The translations under genes were made by a program, and so were the position numbers. The notes below the pieces were generated by a model, which did not search any database, was not told the origin of the DNA, and worked only from the letters and a program-made list of their open reading frames with translations. Positions 8,781 to 16,412 of a DNA stretch of 64,000 nucleotides are shown here, piece by piece (position 1 is the stretch's first letter; every line of letters begins with the position of its first letter). The stretch is from Streptomyces nojiriensis (GTDB lineage Bacteria > Actinomycetota > Actinomycetes > Streptomycetales > Streptomycetaceae): NCBI RefSeq assembly GCF_017639205.1, contig NZ_CP071139.1, positions 8,121,501 through 8,185,500 on the forward strand, in the 5' to 3' direction.

Positions 8781-10358
8781 TCAGAGGAATTCGACGAGGG
8801 GGAGCGCCCGGTGGCGGCGCGGCGGCGTGAGGAAGTTCTGGCGCCGTGTCGCCGTCAGGAACCGTTCCAGCCCGTTCTCCTCCTCGGGGACACCGTGGGC
8901 CGCCGCCAGGTCGAGCGAGGCCTGATGGGTGCGCATCGTGGCGAAGAAGTCGGCGCTCGGGACGAACACCGTGAACTCCAGCTTGGGCTGGGCGGAGCCG
9001 CCCGGTACGTCCATGGTGCTGTAGCCGGGGCCGTCCATGCGGACGTGCAGCGGCCTGCCGTCGGCCGTGCGCGACGACCGCTGCAGGCAGGAGAGGTGGC
9101 CGATCCGGTGCTCCCCGTCCGGGGTGCCCCGGCCCTGGGCGCTCAGCAGGGCGTCGTCGGTGCCCTGGAAGGTGTTCGGCAGGAACGCGGGACCTCCACC
9201 GTCGGTGATCTGGTCGGCGTTCCCCGGTGCAGGCGGCGGTGTGGAACGGAACATGTACTGCACGCGTTCCGTGAACGAGGCGTCGTCTCCCGGCACACCG
9301 GCGTCGTCGACGTCGTAGAACTGCTGGAGGTCCAGGAGTACGTGCGACAGGTGCTGGACGGCGCCGTGGTCGAAGTAGGAACCCGGCTTCGCCGTGGTCA
9401 GGCCGCTCCCCCGGAAGGTGACGCCGTCGGCGGCGGCGGTTCCGGCGGTCTGCTGGTCGGCGAAGCCCATCCACATCGGCGAACGCGGGTTGACCATGAA
9501 CGCGTAGGGGAGGGCCGCGTCGTCCGCCAGCTTCCTGGGCAGGCCGATCTGGGTGAACATCGCCCGGGCGGAGGTGAAGGACAGGAGGTCGGAGAGGGCC
9601 GGTGAGGGCTGGGGCCGGCCGGCGAGGGTCTGACTCCCGCCGAGCCACCGGAGCACGTCCTGGATGTGGGCGGCGTGGTCGCTGCGCAGGGTGAGCAGCA
9701 GGTCGTTGCCCTCGATCGACACGGGTACGTGGAACCGGCGCTTGGTGATGCCGCGGTTGGCGGGGGACACGTCCGTGGGGCCGGGCACCGCTTCCTCCAG
9801 GACGTACCGGTTGGCTGCCGAGCGCAGGCGCGGCATGTGCGCGGACACCAGAGGGCCCTGCAGTCCGCCGGGTAATCGTCCGAAATACGGAAGGCCGTAC
9901 GCGAGGAACGTGAACACTCCGGAGGGGCTGAAGGGGTACGCGCGCTCGATGGCGGCCAGTGCCCCGGTCAGCTTGACCTGGTCGATGCGGGTGGGCGGCC
10001 GCAGCAGGCGGGCGGTCGCGAACAGGGTGTGCACGGGGCCGAACTGCACCTGGACCCCGTCGACGTCGGTGACCGGTGCGATGAAGTCCGCGATGTCGAA
10101 CTGGATGTCGGGCAGCACGGGTGCGGGGCCGGCCCCGTCGTCCCCGCCTGTCGCCGCGAGCGCGATGTTCCTCGACGGTATGACCGAGGACTGTCCGAGC
10201 AGTTCCAGACCGGCCACGGCCGCGGCCAGTACCCCGCCCCGCAGGACGCTGCGGCGGGTGCGTCCCGTCGCACCGCGGGGGTCGGGCCGAGGGGCGGCGG
10301 TAAGGGGCCGCGGCTCGGAGGGGCTTGCGTCTTCTGAGTTCCGGGCGTCGTCCGTCAC
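8781..10358 (-). CDS. Tat-exported protein of unknown function, possibly distantly Dyp-like
   Basis: The product is 525 residues. GTG 10356-10358 has AGGAG eight bases upstream, and an earlier start would put the operator at 10461-10477 inside the gene. After about 35 residues comes a twin-arginine-type signal, RTRRSVLRGGVLAAAVAGLELL, spanning about 33-54, so the protein should be exported folded. The mature part has internally similar halves, each with patterns such as LPYFGRLP and VFVPSADFF, recalling the ferredoxin-like repeats of Dyp peroxidases. No clear haem-binding Asp or Arg could be assigned, so that link is weak. Leu162 is encoded by TTA (9873-9875), a bldA-type codon. It follows the LanL-like gene on the same strand and has its own operator, suggesting a partner role in the lanthipeptide region. 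Confidence 0.8.
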   Translation of the reverse strand: MTDDARNSEDASPSEPRPLTAAPRPDPRGATGRTRRSVLRGGVLAAAVAGLELLGQSSVIPSRNIALAATGGDDGAGPAPVLPDIQFDIADFIAPVTDVDGVQVQFGPVHTLFATARLLRPPTRIDQVKLTGALAAIERAYPFSPSGVFTFLAYGLPYFGRLPGGLQGPLVSAHMPRLRSAANRYVLEEAVPGPTDVSPANRGITKRRFHVPVSIEGNDLLLTLRSDHAAHIQDVLRWLGGSQTLAGRPQPSPALSDLLSFTSARAMFTQIGLPRKLADDAALPYAFMVNPRSPMWMGFADQQTAGTAAADGVTFRGSGLTTAKPGSYFDHGAVQHLSHVLLDLQQFYDVDDAGVPGDDASFTERVQYMFRSTPPPAPGNADQITDGGGPAFLPNTFQGTDDALLSAQGRGTPDGEHRIGHLSCLQRSSRTADGRPLHVRMDGPGYSTMDVPGGSAQPKLEFTVFVPSADFFATMRTHQASLDLAAAHGVPEEENGLERFLTATRRQNFLTPPRRHRALPLVEFL

Positions 10359-10460
10359 GTCTTCCACTCCTGGATACGGGCGGTCCCGCGGCCGGCCGGG
10401 CCGTGGGCTTGAACGCGGCGCCCCTCCCGCACGTGGAGGGCAGCCTTCGGCGTGCATTGA

Positions 10461-10477
10461 TTGCACTCGAAGTGCAA
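10461..10477. promoter_or_regulatory. palindromic operator copy 2
   Basis: TTGCACTCGAAGTGCAA is a perfect inverted repeat of seven bases around CGA. It lies between the stop of the LanL-like gene (10515) and the GTG of the Tat-exported gene, 102 bases before that start. This means the second gene has its own regulated promoter rather than being simply co-transcribed. Confidence 0.8.
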
Positions 10478-10514
10478 TTAACGCGCCCAGCATACGCACG
10501 ACACGCGCGTACTG

Positions 10515-13313
10515 TCAGGGGTTCGGGCCCTCGGCCGAGGGCTCGGCCGCCCGCGACGCCGTCCACGGCACCGTCCACGGACGCGCGCCGCCGTGGCGCA
10601 GTCGCAGGAGGAAGTCGAGGATCCCCGCCGCCCCGTTGCCGTACTCGGAGCCGCTCGTGGCATCGGCGACGAGGCGCAGCCCGTCGGACGTGCAGTGCTG
10701 GGCGTCGATGACCGCGGCGATCCCCTCGGCCTGCGCACGGTAGCGGGCCTCTCCCGTGATGTCGGCCATGTCCAGGAGGAAGTGGCCGGTCCCCGCGTTT
10801 CCGCAGCACACGCCCGCGATCGCACGCCACGGATCGCCGACGGCGGCCGCCGCGGCCTGTTCGGCGAGGTCCGCGAAGCGCCGCTGGCCGGTGGCCGACC
10901 ACAGCCGGACGAGGAACGTGCCGATGCCCGCCGGGCCGTTGCACCACTGGGTGGCCGGCCGGAGCTGCGGTTTGCCTCCGACTTCGGCAGGCCACGCGGC
11001 CCGGCCGTCCTGGACGCGGGCGGCCCGTACGAGCGTGTCGCCGGCCCCGATGGCGGCGGCCGTGAACCGGCCCGCGTCCCCGGCGTGCCCACGCGCCTCG
11101 GCGGCGGCGGCCGCGGTCAGGAGGAACGTTCCGACGCCCGCCGTTCCGTGGGCGAATCCGTACGTGTGCGCTCCCGCGAGCACGGAGTCCGTGTCGTGGG
11201 AGGTCGGCCAGGTCCAGTCGCCGTCCGCCCGGTCGGCGGCGCCCAGGACGGCATCGGCGCAGGCGAAGGCCGCGTCGAGGAGCGAGTCGTCGGCGGTGGC
11301 CCGCCACAGGTGCAGCCGTGCGGTGCCCGCCCCGGAGAGGCCATGGGTGAAGTCGGGGCTCGGCCAGCGGGTCGGGAGCCGCTCGGCGAGCGTGATCGCC
11401 CGACCGGCCATGGCCGTGTCACCGAGGAGCCGGGCGGCGTCATGGAGCGCCCAGGCGGTGCCCGATCGGCCGAAGCACAGGCCGGGCAGCAGCCGGTCCA
11501 CGCCGAGCAGGCGCGCGTCGAGCCAGCGGGCGGCCTCGGCCACGGTAGTGCGCACAGTGGCGTCACCGAGGGCCTGCGCGGCGTGGGTGAGGGTGGCGAG
11601 TACGCCGGCCGCGCCGTTCCAGGTGTTGCAGGGATCGCTGCGCGGCACATTCCATTCCGGTGCCGGCCAGAGGGTGCTGCGCCAAGGGGTCATGGTGCGT
11701 TGCAGGTGGGCGAGACCGTCGTCGAGCAGCCGGTCGATCGCCGTGGGACGGTACCGGGGGAGCGCGACTCGCGGGGACGCGGCCCCGGCCGCGGTTTCGG
11801 GTGCGCCGGCGCGCATTCCGCTGGGCCCGCTGGGCCCGGCCAGCCAGGTCAGGGCGTACGGGAGGGTCCACCGGGCGCCGGGGTCGGCCCGGGTCAGGCC
11901 GTCGATCAGTTCGCCGAACGGGGCCAGCGGGGGATGGGCGAGGGCGATCAGCGGGAGTGTCGGCTGCGCGTCTTGTGGCCGGCCGTCGTCGGTCCAGCCG
12001 GCCGCCCACCGTGGATCGAGGTCGGTCAGGACGGAGAAGAGGACCACCCCGAGGCTGAAGCGGTCTGCCTCCGGTCCGGCCACCCGGCCGGCCTCCGCGG
12101 GTGACGCGTGCAGGCCCAGGGCTCTGACCTCGGGTGCGGCGAATCCGCGCGTATATGCGGGCGCGCGCTCCTGCCCCGGTTCGATGACGTACTCCGTGTC
12201 GATCAGCCGTAGGTCCCCGGCCGGGGTGACCATGATGTTGTGCGGTTTGAAGTCGCGGATCACGAACCCTGCCTCGTGAACGGTCCGCAGCAGGGTCAAC
12301 AGCCGTGTGACCGTCTCGACGGCCTCGTCCGCGCCCGGTCCGCCGTCCCGCGCACGAGCCGACTGCCACAGGTGCAGGGGCTGTCCGGGCACGAGTTCCT
12401 CGACGAGGAACAAGTCCCCCTGCTCTTCGAACAGATCCACCTTCCCGGGTGAGATCCCCAGCGGTGCGAGCCGCTCCAGCATCCGGGCCTCGCCCCGCAG
12501 CCGGTCGCGCACATCGGTTCCGTCCAGGCGGGCCCCGACGTGGGCCCGCGCGTGCTTGACGATGACATCGAGGCCCGTCCGCTCGTCCAACGCCCGGTAG
12601 ACGCCGCCCTTGTTCGCGTGCCGGACTGCCCGGACCACCTTGAACCGTCCTCCCAGCAGCACCGGTGCCGTCGTCGTCGGGGCGCCGGGTTCGTCGGGGA
12701 AGGGGTAGGCGGCCCATGGCGGGAACACGAACCCCGCGGTGCGCTCGTCCTTGATCCTGCTGCCGTCCGGGCCGGTCATCCACGGTTCGAGGACGCCGTC
12801 GTCGGTCAGGATCATGTCGCCGCCGAACTGCCCGTACCGGAAGGAGACGAGGCTGCCGGGCCGCACCGGCCTGTCCGACAGGATCCGCGGTCCGCTCAGT
12901 CCGGCCGTCGCGACGTCCAACTCGCGTGCCAGGACGCCGAAGTGGGCGTCGTCGTCCGGGTACACGGTGATGAACTTCCCGCCCGTGCCCCGGTCGTGCC
13001 AGATGTCCCCGAGGCGTACGACCCGTTCGAGATCGACGGCGAACTTGAAGGAGGCCGTGCGGTGTACGAGCACCTCCGCCGAGCGGGCGAGGACGAGTGC
13101 GGCCGACAGCGGTGTCGCCGACACGTGGAGCTTCCAGCCGTGGGCGCGCCGCCCGGCCGGATCCGGCGGCCGGGCGAAGCACCACGCGTCCGTCGGCTGC
13201 AAGGTCCACCGCTGCCCCCCGGAACGGCTCAGCACCGCACGTGCGACATCGAGCAGCAGCAGTGAGTCGGCCGATTCGTCGCGCGGCCGGGCGGGATGCG
13301 GATGCGTGGTCAT
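10515..13313 (-). CDS. LanL/LanKC-type lanthipeptide synthetase (lyase-kinase-cyclase)
   Basis: The product is 932 residues from ATG 13311-13313; GTG at 13349 is an alternative start and neither has a strong ribosome site. The N-terminal lyase (about 1-225) shows LHVSATP, FKFAVDL, GKFITVYP and GPRILSDRPVRPGSLV, typical of class III/IV enzymes. The protein kinase domain (about 230-510) has VIVKHAR, the catalytic loop RDFKPHNIM (Asp354) and DTE in place of DFG. The LanC-like cyclase (about 560-915) has GFAHGTAGVG, WCNG (Cys791) and GVCCGNAG (Cys836, Cys837). Class III enzymes lack zinc ligands, whereas these three cysteines would bind zinc as in class IV, with Cys where LanC normally has His. 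It would dehydrate Ser/Thr of the 13542 peptide and close the thioether rings. Confidence 0.93.
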   Translation of the reverse strand: MTTHPHPARPRDESADSLLLLDVARAVLSRSGGQRWTLQPTDAWCFARPPDPAGRRAHGWKLHVSATPLSAALVLARSAEVLVHRTASFKFAVDLERVVRLGDIWHDRGTGGKFITVYPDDDAHFGVLARELDVATAGLSGPRILSDRPVRPGSLVSFRYGQFGGDMILTDDGVLEPWMTGPDGSRIKDERTAGFVFPPWAAYPFPDEPGAPTTTAPVLLGGRFKVVRAVRHANKGGVYRALDERTGLDVIVKHARAHVGARLDGTDVRDRLRGEARMLERLAPLGISPGKVDLFEEQGDLFLVEELVPGQPLHLWQSARARDGGPGADEAVETVTRLLTLLRTVHEAGFVIRDFKPHNIMVTPAGDLRLIDTEYVIEPGQERAPAYTRGFAAPEVRALGLHASPAEAGRVAGPEADRFSLGVVLFSVLTDLDPRWAAGWTDDGRPQDAQPTLPLIALAHPPLAPFGELIDGLTRADPGARWTLPYALTWLAGPSGPSGMRAGAPETAAGAASPRVALPRYRPTAIDRLLDDGLAHLQRTMTPWRSTLWPAPEWNVPRSDPCNTWNGAAGVLATLTHAAQALGDATVRTTVAEAARWLDARLLGVDRLLPGLCFGRSGTAWALHDAARLLGDTAMAGRAITLAERLPTRWPSPDFTHGLSGAGTARLHLWRATADDSLLDAAFACADAVLGAADRADGDWTWPTSHDTDSVLAGAHTYGFAHGTAGVGTFLLTAAAAAEARGHAGDAGRFTAAAIGAGDTLVRAARVQDGRAAWPAEVGGKPQLRPATQWCNGPAGIGTFLVRLWSATGQRRFADLAEQAAAAAVGDPWRAIAGVCCGNAGTGHFLLDMADITGEARYRAQAEGIAAVIDAQHCTSDGLRLVADATSGSEYGNGAAGILDFLLRLRHGGARPWTVPWTASRAAEPSAEGPNP

Positions 13314-13428
13314 GGAGGTCAGCGCTCTCTTGGATCCTCGGACGTTCACGGTCCGTGCGCGCAGCTCACCAGTCTATGCCCGCCCCGTCGTGCCTTCCTG
13401 TCGGCCCGGCGGGGCCGAACGTAAGTAT

Positions 13429-13445
13429 TTGCACTTGAAGTGCAA
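13429..13445. promoter_or_regulatory. palindromic operator copy 3, divergent promoter
   Basis: TTGCACTTGAAGTGCAA is a perfect inverted repeat of seven bases around TGA. It lies between the LanL-like synthetase (minus strand) and the precursor peptide gene (plus strand, ATG 97 bases away), so one site can control both. Confidence 0.82.
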
Positions 13446-13541
13446 AGAAATCCCCAAGTCCGGTGTTCTATCGATTTGTCGGGGTATCGACCATTTGTCG
13501 GGTCGAGGTGACCCGAGAGGTTCGAGGAGAGAGGCAAAACG

Positions 13542-13667
13542 ATGAACGGGACGACGGCCGACCTCAACGCCCTGGAACTGCTTCCGCAGGAGCAGGAACA
13601 GGAACTGTCGGAGCGGGACTGCACCGGCTGGTCCACCTGCACCCTCACGCTGGCGGCCGACGAATGA
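13542..13667 (+). CDS. putative lanthipeptide precursor (41 residues)
   Basis: A 41-residue peptide with GGAGAGAGG ten bases before ATG 13542, divergent from the LanL-like synthetase and sharing its operator. The leader half contains LNALELLPQEQEQEL, close to the LLxLQ/LLxLP helix that class III and IV enzymes recognise. The C-terminal half SERDCTGWSTCTLTLAADE has Cys27 and Cys33, with Ser23, Thr28, Ser31, Thr32, Thr34 and Thr36 as possible dehydration sites. Rings Ser23-Cys27 and Thr28-Cys33 are plausible but not shown by the sequence. A short hairpin (13499-13504 with 13510-13515) lies just before the ribosome site. No dedicated protease or exporter is adjacent. It is small enough to be missed by routine gene calling. 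Confidence 0.85.
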   Translation: MNGTTADLNALELLPQEQEQELSERDCTGWSTCTLTLAADE

Positions 13668-13733
13668 CCCGGTGACCACCACCGGCCCGCCGATCCGGTT
13701 CGGACCGGCACTCCGCCCGGCAGTCGACTGCCC

Positions 13734-13758
13734 GATCCCCGCCCGCGAGGCGGGGATC
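13734..13758. terminator. terminator hairpin after the precursor gene
   Basis: A perfect 10-bp stem, GATCCCCGCC (13734-13743) with GGCGGGGATC (13749-13758), and a five-base loop. It lies between the convergent precursor gene (stop 13667) and the TetR gene (stop 13823). Confidence 0.8.
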
Positions 13759-13822
13759 AGCTGTGTGTCGAACGGTGGTCGGGCGTTGCCGAAAGTGACC
13801 GGTATGTCCCGGAGTGGCAGAC

Positions 13823-14476
13823 CTAGGAGCCCGTCCCGGGCCGGTCGGTGGTGGCGAGCAGGGCGTGCACGGCCGTCTTCATGGTGCCGGCCGCCGCTTC
13901 GGCGCTCAGGCCGCTGCTGCGCCAGTGGTACCAGGCGCCCCAGGTCGTCACCGCGTCCAGTCCGTAGAGCACTTCGGCCCTGCGTGCGGCGGGCAGGCGT
14001 TCGAGTTCCTCCGCGAAGATCTCGGCCAGTCGCGCCCGGGCCAGGTCCAGCACCTCGCGGGTGACCTCGGCGACACGGCCCCCCGGGGCTTCCAGGCGCA
14101 GCAGGGTCAGCTGGGCCGGGGTGATCCACTCCAGGATCCGGGCCCGCTGTTCCGTCAGGGCCGCCACCCGGGTGTCGCGCGGACCGGACGTCGGAAGTGG
14201 CCTGATCTGCTCGATCAGCTGCTCCAGGCGGCGGGTGATGGCCGTCTCCACCAGCTCGGACATGTCGGCGAAGTGGTGGAACACGAGGCGTCGGGACACG
14301 CCCGCCCGCTCGGCGACCCGTTCCGCGGGGAAGCTGGATTCCCCGTCGTCGAGCAGGGACAGTACGGCCTCGGCGATCTTCACCCGGGACTGGCGACCGC
14401 GCTCGGCGCGACCGTCCGGGGCGCGACCGCCGGTGGCACGGTCTTCGGACCGCGGTCGTCGGGCCGACTGGTTCAC
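13823..14476 (-). CDS. TetR-family transcriptional regulator
   Basis: The product is 217 residues. GTG 14474-14476 is preceded by GGGAGGGG, a much better site than any before the ATG at 14506. The DNA-binding domain spans about residues 28-75, with the pattern KIAEAVLSLL, AERAGVSRRLVFHHFADMSELV. The C-terminal ligand domain is Ala/Leu/Glu-rich and not of a recognised subtype. It is convergent with the lanthipeptide precursor, so it is a candidate regulator of the TTGCACT palindromes, but no copy of that palindrome lies in its own promoter, which a self-regulating TetR would normally have. Alternatively it controls the divergent secreted-protein gene at 14764 through the palindrome at 14681-14702. 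Confidence 0.9.
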   Translation of the reverse strand: MNQSARRPRSEDRATGGRAPDGRAERGRQSRVKIAEAVLSLLDDGESSFPAERVAERAGVSRRLVFHHFADMSELVETAITRRLEQLIEQIRPLPTSGPRDTRVAALTEQRARILEWITPAQLTLLRLEAPGGRVAEVTREVLDLARARLAEIFAEELERLPAARRAEVLYGLDAVTTWGAWYHWRSSGLSAEAAAGTMKTAVHALLATTDRPGTGS

Positions 14477-14680
14477 GGCGCCCCTCCCCACTTCGCTGGG
14501 TGCCATTGTCGCAAAAGAACGGGAGCGACTCCCCCGGCGGCGCGTGGACGCCCGCCCGGGGCCGGGTCGCGCGGGGGGCGACGGAACGGTGCCGAGCCCG
14601 TCCTCTCCCTCCAGGTGCCGACCGTAAGGGTGGCGGAGCGCGACCGTCCCGGGGAGCCGTGTGGCGCGCCTGTTTGGTTC

Positions 14681-14702
14681 GATCCGTACGTGTCTACGGA
14701 TC
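14681..14702. promoter_or_regulatory. 22-bp inverted repeat, possible operator
   Basis: GATCCGTA (14681-14688) and TACGGATC (14695-14702) form a perfect eight-base inverted repeat around six bases. It lies between the divergent TetR gene and the secreted-protein gene at 14764. Size and position fit a TetR operator; a hairpin in the leader of the 14764 transcript is the alternative. Confidence 0.5.
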
Positions 14703-14763
14703 GCGGGCCGGTGTTCGAAGAACAGGCCGGTGCCCCTCCGCTTCCGAAGGAGACCTTCCCACC

Positions 14764-15405
14764 ATGCCCAGAAACCCGCGATGGCTCGTCGCGCTGGCGG
14801 CCGGAGCCGCCGTACTGAGCGCGGGCCCGGCCGTGGCGTCGGCAGCGCCGCCGGCCGCGGTCAACCCGGCCCCCTTCACGACCATCACCGTCGACCGCAG
14901 CACTGTGGCACACGGCGAGAGCTTCACCGTGTCCGCCAGTCGCTACTGGCCGAACGAGGAGGTGTACGTACGGCTGATCCCGGAAGGCCGGGCCGATGAG
15001 ACCCGGGCCGTGGCAGGAGCCGACGGAGACGACGACCTGCACGCCGGCCGGCGCATCGTCACCCTCGCGATCCTCCTGGCGAACGGCGAGGGAGAGGTCT
15101 CCGGCACGGTCAGGGTCCCCGAGCGGCACGGCCGTCACCACCATCTCCGGGGCGAGTACCGCCTGGAGCTCGCCGGGCACGGATCCCAGCTGTGGCAGTC
15201 GATCCCCTTCAGGGTGGTCGCGGCCGAGGTCGACGGGCACCACAAGCCCGGCCACGGCCCGGTCGGGAAGCCCGGCCGGGACCCCGGCCAGGACCCCCAC
15301 GGGGACTCGGACACGAAGCCCCACGAGGACGCGCCGCAGGAGGCGCCCGAGAGCGCCCCGGAGGACTCCCCGGAGGACTCCCCGGAGAAGATCCCCGGGG
15401 ACTGA
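14764..15405 (+). CDS. secreted protein with acidic/His-rich tail, hypothetical
   Basis: The product is 213 residues; GAAGGAGA precedes ATG 14764. A Sec signal peptide is clear: MPRNPRW, a hydrophobic Ala-rich core, then VASAAPPA with cleavage at about 27-29. The mature N-terminal part (about 35-160) looks like a small beta-sandwich: TITVDRSTVAHGESFTVSAS, then RYWPNEEVYVRLIP, and a late FRVVAAEV strand. The last 50 residues are low complexity (His, Gly, Pro, Asp, then repeated SPED), probably extended on the cell surface. There is no LPxTG anchor or transmembrane tail. It begins a run of three secreted-protein genes on the same strand, but a strong terminator at 15439-15477 separates it from the next. 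Confidence 0.82.
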   Translation: MPRNPRWLVALAAGAAVLSAGPAVASAAPPAAVNPAPFTTITVDRSTVAHGESFTVSASRYWPNEEVYVRLIPEGRADETRAVAGADGDDDLHAGRRIVTLAILLANGEGEVSGTVRVPERHGRHHHLRGEYRLELAGHGSQLWQSIPFRVVAAEVDGHHKPGHGPVGKPGRDPGQDPHGDSDTKPHEDAPQEAPESAPEDSPEDSPEKIPGD

Positions 15406-15438
15406 CCTCGGCATGACCGGTTCCCGGTACGCCGGTGT

Positions 15439-15477
15439 TCCGTGGCGCGTGCACGCACGACGTGCACGCGCCACGGA
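15439..15477. terminator. strong terminator hairpin
   Basis: A perfect 17-bp stem (15439-15455 with 15461-15477) around CACGA, just after the secreted-protein gene that stops at 15405. Its length suggests efficient termination between this gene and the collagen-like gene. Confidence 0.88.
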
Positions 15478-15612
15478 GCGGTTCTGAACCGCCTTAGGCC
15501 GGGCGTCGTATGACAGTCACTCAAAAGGGAGCGGAGCGGACGCGGACAACCCCGCGGAGGGTAACGATGCCGCGACCGCTCTCCTCCTCCCCTAGAAAGC
15601 AGAAGCTCATTG

Positions 15613-16371
15613 ATGCGCTCTGATCTCCCTCGGCGCGGCCGTTCGGGGTCGCTGCCCGGTCGGCGGATCCCCCACGTCTGCGGGGCCTTCGTCGTGCTCA
15701 CCGCGGCCGTGGCCGGGTTCGCGGGCACCGCGGAATCGGCCCCGGTGCAGACAGCGAGCTCCTCGGCCGTGGCGCAGGCGGACCCCGGACCGCCGAACAG
15801 GCTCTGTCCGCCCTGGGTGGACTGCGGTCCCCTTCTGTCGGACCCGTCGCACGGCGGACCGCCCCACCACGAGGACGGTCCGCCGCCCCACGAAGGTCAC
15901 GACGGGCACAAGCGTCCGGGTCCTCCCGGCCCGCCCGGCCCGGTCGGGCCCACCGGGCCCACCGGTCCTCCGGGTCCTTCGGGTCCGGCGGGTCCCTCCG
16001 GTCCGCCGGGGCCGAGCGGTTCTCCGGGTGCCATCGGCCCTTCGGGTCCCGCAGGTCCTTCGGGTCCCGCAGGCCCGTCGGGTCCTGCAGGTCCGTCCGG
16101 TTCTCCCGGTGCCACCGGTCCGGCCGGGCCCGTGTCGACCACCGAGACCGTCGGCGATCCGATCACCGTGGCCCCCGGCAACGAGGCCACCGTGTTCGCC
16201 ACCTGTCCGGCAGGGAGCACCCTCGTGAGCGGCGGGTACCTCATGAGCGGCTCGCTGCAGGTCCTGCTGACGTCGCGGGCAGCGACTCCCAACACCTGGA
16301 CCGTCACCGTCCTGAACCCCTCCACAACGACCTCCGCCACCGTGGCGGCCGTCGCACAATGCGCGCCGTGA
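15613..16371 (+). CDS. secreted collagen-like protein
   Basis: The product is about 252 residues. ATG 15613 is preferred over the adjacent TTG at 15610; the ribosome site is weak. A basic start and hydrophobic segment (about 20-42, ending TAESAP) form a signal peptide. A Pro/His-rich linker leads into about 23 uninterrupted Gly-X-Y triplets (about residues 101-172, for example GPPGPPGPVGPTGPT), the collagen triple-helix repeat with Pro, Ser, Ala or Thr at X/Y. The C-terminal 75 residues form a compact domain with two Cys (TCPAGST and QCAP at the end) that may act as trimerisation or adhesion head. Bacterial collagen-like proteins are surface-exposed structural or adhesive proteins. Confidence 0.9.
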   Translation: MRSDLPRRGRSGSLPGRRIPHVCGAFVVLTAAVAGFAGTAESAPVQTASSSAVAQADPGPPNRLCPPWVDCGPLLSDPSHGGPPHHEDGPPPHEGHDGHKRPGPPGPPGPVGPTGPTGPPGPSGPAGPSGPPGPSGSPGAIGPSGPAGPSGPAGPSGPAGPSGSPGATGPAGPVSTTETVGDPITVAPGNEATVFATCPAGSTLVSGGYLMSGSLQVLLTSRAATPNTWTVTVLNPSTTTSATVAAVAQCAP

Positions 16372-16412
16372 CCGCACGCCGGGCCCATCCGCCCGCCCCT
16401 GAAGGGAATTTC

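Noticed and set aside
10531-10544. Palindrome CCCTCGGCCGAGGG as terminator
   Set aside because: It lies inside the coding part of the LanL-like gene before its stop, so it is more likely a coincidence of GC-rich codons.
8713-12104. Long open frames opposite or alongside the Tat-exported and LanL-like genes (for example 8713-11307 minus and 10593-12104 plus)
   Set aside because: They are shadow frames produced by GC bias, rich in Arg, Gly and Pro, with no motifs, and they conflict with genes that have clear domains and ribosome sites.
13823-14476. The TetR gene as regulator of the TTGCACT palindromes
   Set aside because: Position beside the precursor is suggestive, but no copy of the palindrome lies in its own promoter, and a different inverted repeat does. 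Left open rather than claimed.
15900-16135. Direct repeats resembling a CRISPR or satellite array
   Set aside because: The repeats are nine-base GGN-CCN type codon patterns of Gly-Pro-X triplets in a clear reading frame; there are no spacers.
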